This document shows positions 33,417 through 37,467 of a stretch of 37,467 nt of DNA, piece after piece (the first letter of the stretch is position 1; each line of letters opens with the position of its first letter). The stretch lies in assembly GCF_019683635.1 (NCBI RefSeq), contig NZ_JADGIA010000021.1:1-37467 (forward strand), written 5' to 3'. Source of the stretch: Thermogemmatispora sp. Its GTDB lineage: Bacteria; Chloroflexota; Ktedonobacteria; Ktedonobacterales; Ktedonobacteraceae. A program made the translations under genes and the position numbers. The notes below the pieces were generated by a model. The model saw only the letters and a list, made by a program, of their open reading frames with translations, searched no databases and had not been told where the DNA came from.

Positions 33417-34292
33417 TCACAGTCCCTCATCGGACAACAGGCCCTGACGCAGGCCGAAGATGGCCGCCTGCGTGCGATCCCGAATGCCGAGCTTCTGGAA
33501 GATGACCGAGAGGTAATTCTTGACAGTCTTCTCGGAGTAGGAAAGCTGAGCGGCAATTTCGCGGTTGCTCATGCCCTGCGCCACATAGCGGATGATCTCT
33601 ATTTCCTTTTCCGTCAGGTCGTTCAGGGTTGGAGCGCCTGGCGCACCTGGTTGCTGAGAGAGGCGGCGCAGCTCGGCGAGCACGGTGCCGGTCAATTCCG
33701 GCTCAATCAAGGCCCCGCCAGCGTGCACTGTGCGAATCGCGCGGATCAGTTCCTGGGAAGAGGCACTTTTGAGGAGGTAGCCGCGGGCGCCGTTCTTGAT
33801 GGCTCGCAATACCTGGGGATGCTGGCGGTGCATGGTCAGGATGATGATGGCGACCTGGGGCTGCTCCTCGCTCAGCTGATGTGTCAGCGCCAAACCATCC
33901 AGCTGCGGCATGCTGATGTCGAGCAGGACCACATCAGGACTGAGTTGGCGAATGACACGCAGGGCCTCCTGGCCATCGGCGGCCTCGCCCACAACCTTGA
34001 GGTCCGGCTCAAGTTCGAGCAAATGGCGCAAACCCTCGCGCATCAGAGTATGATCATCGGCCAGCACAATACGGATCACGCTCCGCTCCGCCGAACGCTC
34101 CGAAGACGCCTGCTCCACTGGCCGAGTGGAAGACGAGACAGCACTTGCCTCAGCTGTAGCGATAGGAGCTGAGGCCGTGGGCGGTAGAACGCTGGTCACT
34201 CCTGAGGCGATTCTCAAGGTGGGCGCTGCAGTACTTGATTGGCTATTACTACTATAGCTAGAGTAACGTTGCTTTTTACGCTGCTGGGGCAT
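33417..34292 (-). CDS. NarL/LuxR-type response regulator
   Basis: A two-component output protein. The receiver domain (about 72-190) has the acidic pair D79-D80, phosphoacceptor D125 in VVLLDISMP, T153 and K175. The C-terminal LuxR helix-turn-helix (about 222-285) reads LTEKEIEIIRYVAQGMSNREIA...YSEKTVKNYLSVIFQKLG and binds DNA. The first 71 residues are a Ser/Ala/Thr/Pro-rich extension absent from typical 215-residue members. A GTG at 34079, preceded by GGCGGAGCGGAGC, would give a normal-length protein, so both starts are possible; 34292 has AAAGG upstream. No sensor kinase is adjacent. Confidence 0.9.
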   Translation of the reverse strand: MPQQRKKQRYSSYSSNSQSSTAAPTLRIASGVTSVLPPTASAPIATAEASAVSSSTRPVEQASSERSAERSVIRIVLADDHTLMREGLRHLLELEPDLKVVGEAADGQEALRVIRQLSPDVVLLDISMPQLDGLALTHQLSEEQPQVAIIILTMHRQHPQVLRAIKNGARGYLLKSASSQELIRAIRTVHAGGALIEPELTGTVLAELRRLSQQPGAPGAPTLNDLTEKEIEIIRYVAQGMSNREIAAQLSYSEKTVKNYLSVIFQKLGIRDRTQAAIFGLRQGLLSDEGL

Positions 34293-34378
34293 AGCTTGCT
34301 TACCTTTCGCCAGACGACTCCATACTCCTTTTCAAGATAAAAGGCTGCTCTCCTCTCAAGGTGTGTCTTCCTGGTTAG

Positions 34379-34387
34379 ATTATACCA
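34379..34387 (-). promoter_or_regulatory. Extended -10 promoter of the response regulator
   Basis: The minus strand reads TGGTATAAT (34387-34379), a perfect -10 with a TGn extension about 90 bp before the ATG; no good -35 is seen. Confidence 0.5.
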
Positions 34388-34539
34388 GGCAGTCAAGCAG
34401 TGGAGCCAGCGCGAACGAGCAAACAAGAAAGCATGCCCTGACGCTTGGCCCTTCATCTTAACAGGCTGCCTTGCTTAACAGAGCAGCGGCTCTTTCCCCG
34501 CCTTCGTGGCTGCTCTCCTCCCAAGAAGCTGGGGGAGAT

Positions 34540-34589
34540 TTAACATTGTGATCAACTTTCATTCACCTGCGATTAATGACGGCTTAAAC
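34540..34589 (+). promoter_or_regulatory. Five-unit 11-bp direct-repeat array, PhoP-box-like, ahead of the PstS-like gene
   Basis: TTAACA (34540), ATCAAC (34551), TTCACC (34562), TTAATG (34573) and TTAAAC (34584) begin exactly 11 bp apart with 5-bp spacers. This resembles the TT[A/T/C]ACA-type boxes of Bacillus PhoP and the 11-nt units of actinobacterial PHO boxes. A candidate -10, TAAGAT (34601-34606), follows 11 bp later, itself part of an ATCTT-GCAT-AAGAT dyad. The array is AT-rich in a GC-rich setting. Otherwise the 34388-34750 gap holds no gene. Confidence 0.5.
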
Positions 34590-34750
34590 ATTATCTTGCA
34601 TAAGATGTGAGGGAGGCACCCAAGGCTCTCGGGTCTGGGGACTGGCTGACCCAGGCGGTTGCCGGGCGCGCAGAGCGCTTGAGCGAACATGTAGATCTAG
34701 CTATCTTCTTCAAGCACGTATTTTTCAATCATTGGTAGCGATTGATTAAA

Positions 34751-35704
34751 ATGATAAGCGGCAAAAGAAGGAGAGAAATCAGGACTGCCTTGATTGGTCT
34801 TGGTCTAATTGTCCTCATCCTCCTGGCGGGATGCGGGGAAGTAGCCGACTCGCAGAGTGCTCTCAGTGGGCGGCTGCACATTGCTGGCTCGACCGCCCTG
34901 CAGCCCCTGGTCAGCGCTGCTGCCAGCCTCTTTGAACGCCAGCATCCCCAGGTACATATTCAAGTGGACGGAGGTGGGAGCCGGGCCGGACTGGCGGCTG
35001 TCACCAGTCACCAGGCGGACATCGGCGACTCAGATATCTACGCCGACCCGGCCATCTATCCTGATCCCAACCTGACCGATCATATCGTATGCGTCATCCC
35101 CTTCGCAATGGTCGTCAATCCCGATGTCACCGTCACCTCGCTGACGCGTCAGCAGATCATCGATATTTTTTCCACCGGGAGCATTCGTAACTGGAGCCAG
35201 GTCGGCGGTCCTGACCTGCCCATTGTGCCGGTCGTGCGTCCCCAGACCTCGGGCACGCGCGACACCTTCCGCAAATACATTTTGGGGGGACGTGACGAGA
35301 AAGGGAAGCTCCTGCAGACTGACTCTTCCGTGACCGTGCGCGAGACCGTGGCTCACACGCCGGGGGCCATTGGCTATCTCGGGCTTTCTGTGCTGACCCC
35401 GGCTGTGCACGTTCTGGCCATCGAAGGAGCCAGGCCCACGCTCGCTGACATTGTAGCCGGTCGCTATATTTTCTGGAGCTATGAACATATGTATACGCTG
35501 GGCGACGAGAATCCCTTGCTGAGCGCCTTTCTTGACTTCATGCTCAGCGCACCAGTGCAACAGAAGGCGCAGGAGATGGGCTATATTCCTATCGCCGCCA
35601 TGAACCTCAACGGGAGCAGCAGAGAAGGTGCCAGTGCGCTCTCGCTGGCCACGGTGACCAGGCCAGGACAAGATCGCGCCTTCAGCCGTAGAGAGGAGGG
35701 GTAA
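34751..35704 (+). CDS. PstS-like phosphate-binding lipoprotein
   Basis: A substrate-binding protein of the PstS family, 317 residues. A basic, hydrophobic leader ends in the lipobox LLAGC (C28), so the mature protein is lipid-anchored outside the membrane. Phosphate-site segments are present: IAGSTALQPL, GGGSRAGL, the DIGDSD stretch and RPQTSGTRDTF, then GAIGYLGLS. The ATG at 34751 is preferred over a TTG three codons upstream; neither has a clear ribosome site. No PstC, PstA or PstB gene is adjacent in this window. Instead the stop is two bases from the start of a HAMP sensor gene, implying translational coupling. The PhoP-box-like array lies about 160 bp upstream. Confidence 0.85.
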   Translation: MISGKRRREIRTALIGLGLIVLILLAGCGEVADSQSALSGRLHIAGSTALQPLVSAAASLFERQHPQVHIQVDGGGSRAGLAAVTSHQADIGDSDIYADPAIYPDPNLTDHIVCVIPFAMVVNPDVTVTSLTRQQIIDIFSTGSIRNWSQVGGPDLPIVPVVRPQTSGTRDTFRKYILGGRDEKGKLLQTDSSVTVRETVAHTPGAIGYLGLSVLTPAVHVLAIEGARPTLADIVAGRYIFWSYEHMYTLGDENPLLSAFLDFMLSAPVQQKAQEMGYIPIAAMNLNGSSREGASALSLATVTRPGQDRAFSRREEG

Positions 35705-35706
35705 GG

Positions 35707-37467
35707 ATGCAGCAGCCAGCTTGGAGAAGGGGTCAGGAGCAGCTACCCTCGCTGGCGACGCCGTCGCTGTCGCAGGCAGGTGCAGCCTCCAGCAACAGCC
35801 CCAGTCTGCGCATTCGTCCCCGCTCGCGGCGCAGCGGTAACCTGCTTCTCAATCTTTCCATTGGCAAGCGTCTCACGCTAGGTTTTCTGTTGGCCGCTCT
35901 CATCGCGGCCCTCGCCGCCGGCCTGATCGGTGTCTTGCGCTCTCAATCCCTCAGTCGACAGTCGAGCTTTTATCAGAAACTGCTCAGCATCAATACCTCG
36001 CTCACCACCGGCGCCAACTATCTCCAGCTCATGAACACTGAGGTGCACAATCTCCTGAGCGCTGCCAGTGCCCCGGCGCCATCTCAGGAAACGATTGCTC
36101 AGGACCGTCAGGCCATCGCGGGACTGGCGACCCGCTATGATAACATCCTAGCGACCTACGTCGCTCAGGATCTGTTGAACAATCATCCCGATGAGATGGC
36201 CCTGCTCGCCGAGGCCGGTCAGAGCGGCCAGCAAGGACAGCAACAAACCCTCCTGGCCAGCGCCTTACGTACCTGGCATCTCTATCGCGCCGCCCAGGAC
36301 CAGGTTTTACAGGACATCGCACAGGGGAACCTCAGCGATGCCCAAAACCTGCTACGCTTCCAGGCCGAGCCGACCAATGCTGACGCGCTCAGCGCCCTGC
36401 GGGCGCTCATTCAGCTCAACCAGCGCCTCGCTGCCTCCGTGCAACAGGCGGCAGCCGTCGAGGAGCAGGACCAGCTCATCACCAGCATCATCGGCGCCAT
36501 CGTCGCCTCGCTGGCCATCGTCCTCGTAGGCTGGTTCATCTCAGGAACACTGGTACGTCGTCTGCGCCACCTGCAGCAAGTGACGCGCGCTATCGAAAGC
36601 GGGCAACTGGAGGCGCGCGTTACCGTCATCGGGCGCGACGAGATCGCGGAGGTTTCAGCGGCCTTCAACGCCATGCTGGACGCCCTGCTCAACCTGCTGG
36701 AAGAGACCCGGCGCCAGCGCGATGCCCTGACCAACGCTGCCGAGCATCTCTTCAGTGACATGCGTGTTGTCAGCGCCGGTGATCTGCGCATCAATGCTCC
36801 GGTGAGCGATGACCCCATCGGCCTGCTCGCCAACGCCTTCAATTTCACCGTTGGACGCTTCCGGCGCTTTGTCTTGCGTGTGCAAGTGGCCATTCAACAA
36901 CTGGAGGTAATCACCCGCCAGCAACAGGAGCATGCCGAAGCGCTCAGCCAGAGCTTGCATCTCCTGCAGGTCCCCGCGCGGTCCGATGGCCAGGCGCCGG
37001 CCCTGGGAAGCGGCACTGAGAGGGGCCGCACTCCTTCGGGCACATTGACGACACCCACCGCTACTGGCAAGGGCCTGGGGGAAAGGTTGGAGCGCGAACT
37101 GAGCGAGCTGAAAGGTCGCCTGCGACGCAGTCGTGAACGTCTGCAGGGGCTGCTCGATACGACGACCGTCGAGCAGCTGCAACGCCTGAGTGCGCTGCTG
37201 CGCCAAATTGAGGAGGAGGCTGCCCGTCCTTCCCGCTGGACGGCCAACGCTCAGGGCATTCGTCGCGAGCTGCATATTCCCACTCCTCTGCTCCAGCAAC
37301 TGGAACAAGGACTAAGTGCCCTCCAGCGCCAGCTGGAATCTTCATTGAAGGATGTCGATCGAGAGCTACTAGCCATTGGGCAAGAGATCAGCCGGCTGCG
37401 GGTGAAGCTCAACGCCGCCGGTGCTGGTGGGGCGGCCATTGGTGCTGTGGGGGGGACAGCGGGAGGG
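35707..37467 (+). CDS. Membrane sensor with tandem HAMP domains, 3' end beyond window
   Basis: The frame is open from ATG 35707 to the last base (587 codons, no stop). A Ser/Arg-rich cytoplasmic segment precedes TM1 (57-77). An all-helical extracytoplasmic domain (78-258) has the spacing of a four-helix-bundle chemoreceptor sensor. TM2 is 259-280. HAMP1 (281-333) ends GRDEIAEVSAAFNAML. A second HAMP-like unit (about 345-395) has VSAGDLRINAPVSDDPIGLLANAFN. Long coiled coil with Gly/Ser/Thr-rich interruptions follows. No methyl-accepting or histidine-kinase domain appears before the window ends, so output is undetermined; PilJ-like chemoreceptors are the nearest idea. It starts two bases after the PstS-like gene, with GTAAGG as its weak ribosome site. 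Confidence 0.75.
   Translation, partial: MQQPAWRRGQEQLPSLATPSLSQAGAASSNSPSLRIRPRSRRSGNLLLNLSIGKRLTLGFLLAALIAALAAGLIGVLRSQSLSRQSSFYQKLLSINTSLTTGANYLQLMNTEVHNLLSAASAPAPSQETIAQDRQAIAGLATRYDNILATYVAQDLLNNHPDEMALLAEAGQSGQQGQQQTLLASALRTWHLYRAAQDQVLQDIAQGNLSDAQNLLRFQAEPTNADALSALRALIQLNQRLAASVQQAAAVEEQDQLITSIIGAIVASLAIVLVGWFISGTLVRRLRHLQQVTRAIESGQLEARVTVIGRDEIAEVSAAFNAMLDALLNLLEETRRQRDALTNAAEHLFSDMRVVSAGDLRINAPVSDDPIGLLANAFNFTVGRFRRFVLRVQVAIQQLEVITRQQQEHAEALSQSLHLLQVPARSDGQAPALGSGTERGRTPSGTLTTPTATGKGLGERLERELSELKGRLRRSRERLQGLLDTTTVEQLQRLSALLRQIEEEAARPSRWTANAQGIRRELHIPTPLLQQLEQGLSALQRQLESSLKDVDRELLAIGQEISRLRVKLNAAGAGGAAIGAVGGTAGG

Noticed and set aside
1..37467. CRISPR arrays, insertion sequences or prophage genes
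   Set aside because: No regularly spaced identical repeats, transposase motifs or phage structural genes were found; the only periodic repeats are WD40 blades and the 11-bp array at 34540.

Overview
The window is GC-rich bacterial chromosome carrying about 24 genes. It most resembles a Ktedonobacteria-type member of the Chloroflexota (Thermogemmatispora-like). This is an inference from the family mix: a seven-bladed WD40 protein, a divergent ECF-like sigma factor, MerR/B12 and MerR/GAF regulators, a kinase-like protein with a C-terminal membrane anchor, and tailed ribosomal protein L21. No rRNA, tRNA, CRISPR array, transposase or phage gene was recognised, so it reads as ordinary chromosome.

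Layout. Bases 1-3120: the end of a SAM methyltransferase, a convergent WD40 protein and ruvB. Bases 3210-5760: dnaN followed by recF on the minus strand, with a probable terminator between them. Bases 6121-8742: a class III CoA-transferase and a CarH-like MerR/B12-binding regulator. Bases 8950-10731: a strong promoter, a roughly 700-nt structured untranslated stretch, rplU-rpmA and a textbook terminator. Bases 10869-14657: an unknown membrane-anchored Cys-rich protein and purH. Bases 14798-17678: a small four-helix membrane protein, psuG and an M20 peptidase. Bases 18056-21556: a sigma-like factor and a MerR/GAF/degenerate-GGDEF protein transcribed from back-to-back consensus promoters. Bases 21929-24949: a P-loop kinase-like protein and a two-gene ABC-2 exporter. 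Bases 25344-28698: a zinc-ribbon protein, pyrimidine-nucleoside phosphorylase and a probable pseudokinase. Bases 28985-33378: a gamma-carbonic anhydrase, a CopC-CopD fusion and a CrtQ-like glycosyltransferase. Bases 33417-37467: an orphan LuxR-type response regulator, then a PstS-like lipoprotein two bases ahead of a HAMP sensor that runs off the window.

The two nucleotide-scavenging genes (psuG and the nucleoside phosphorylase) and purH point to active nucleotide metabolism. dnaN, recF and ruvB form a replication/repair neighbourhood, but dnaA and an origin are not visible here.

The most interesting parts are these. (1) The PstS-like/HAMP gene pair lies downstream of five TT[A/C]A-type boxes spaced exactly 11 bp apart, an arrangement like known PhoP boxes. 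It looks like a phosphate- or anion-sensing module rather than a transporter. (2) The kinase-like protein has lost the catalytic Asp of the HRD loop but keeps the VAIK Lys and DFG. (3) The CarH-like protein keeps the Wx9EH and ExH cobalamin motifs but lacks the His that forms the light-state bis-His adduct in Thermus CarH. (4) The MerR/GAF protein ends in a GGDEF-like domain whose signature is ruined. The last gene is open to the window edge and has no stop here.
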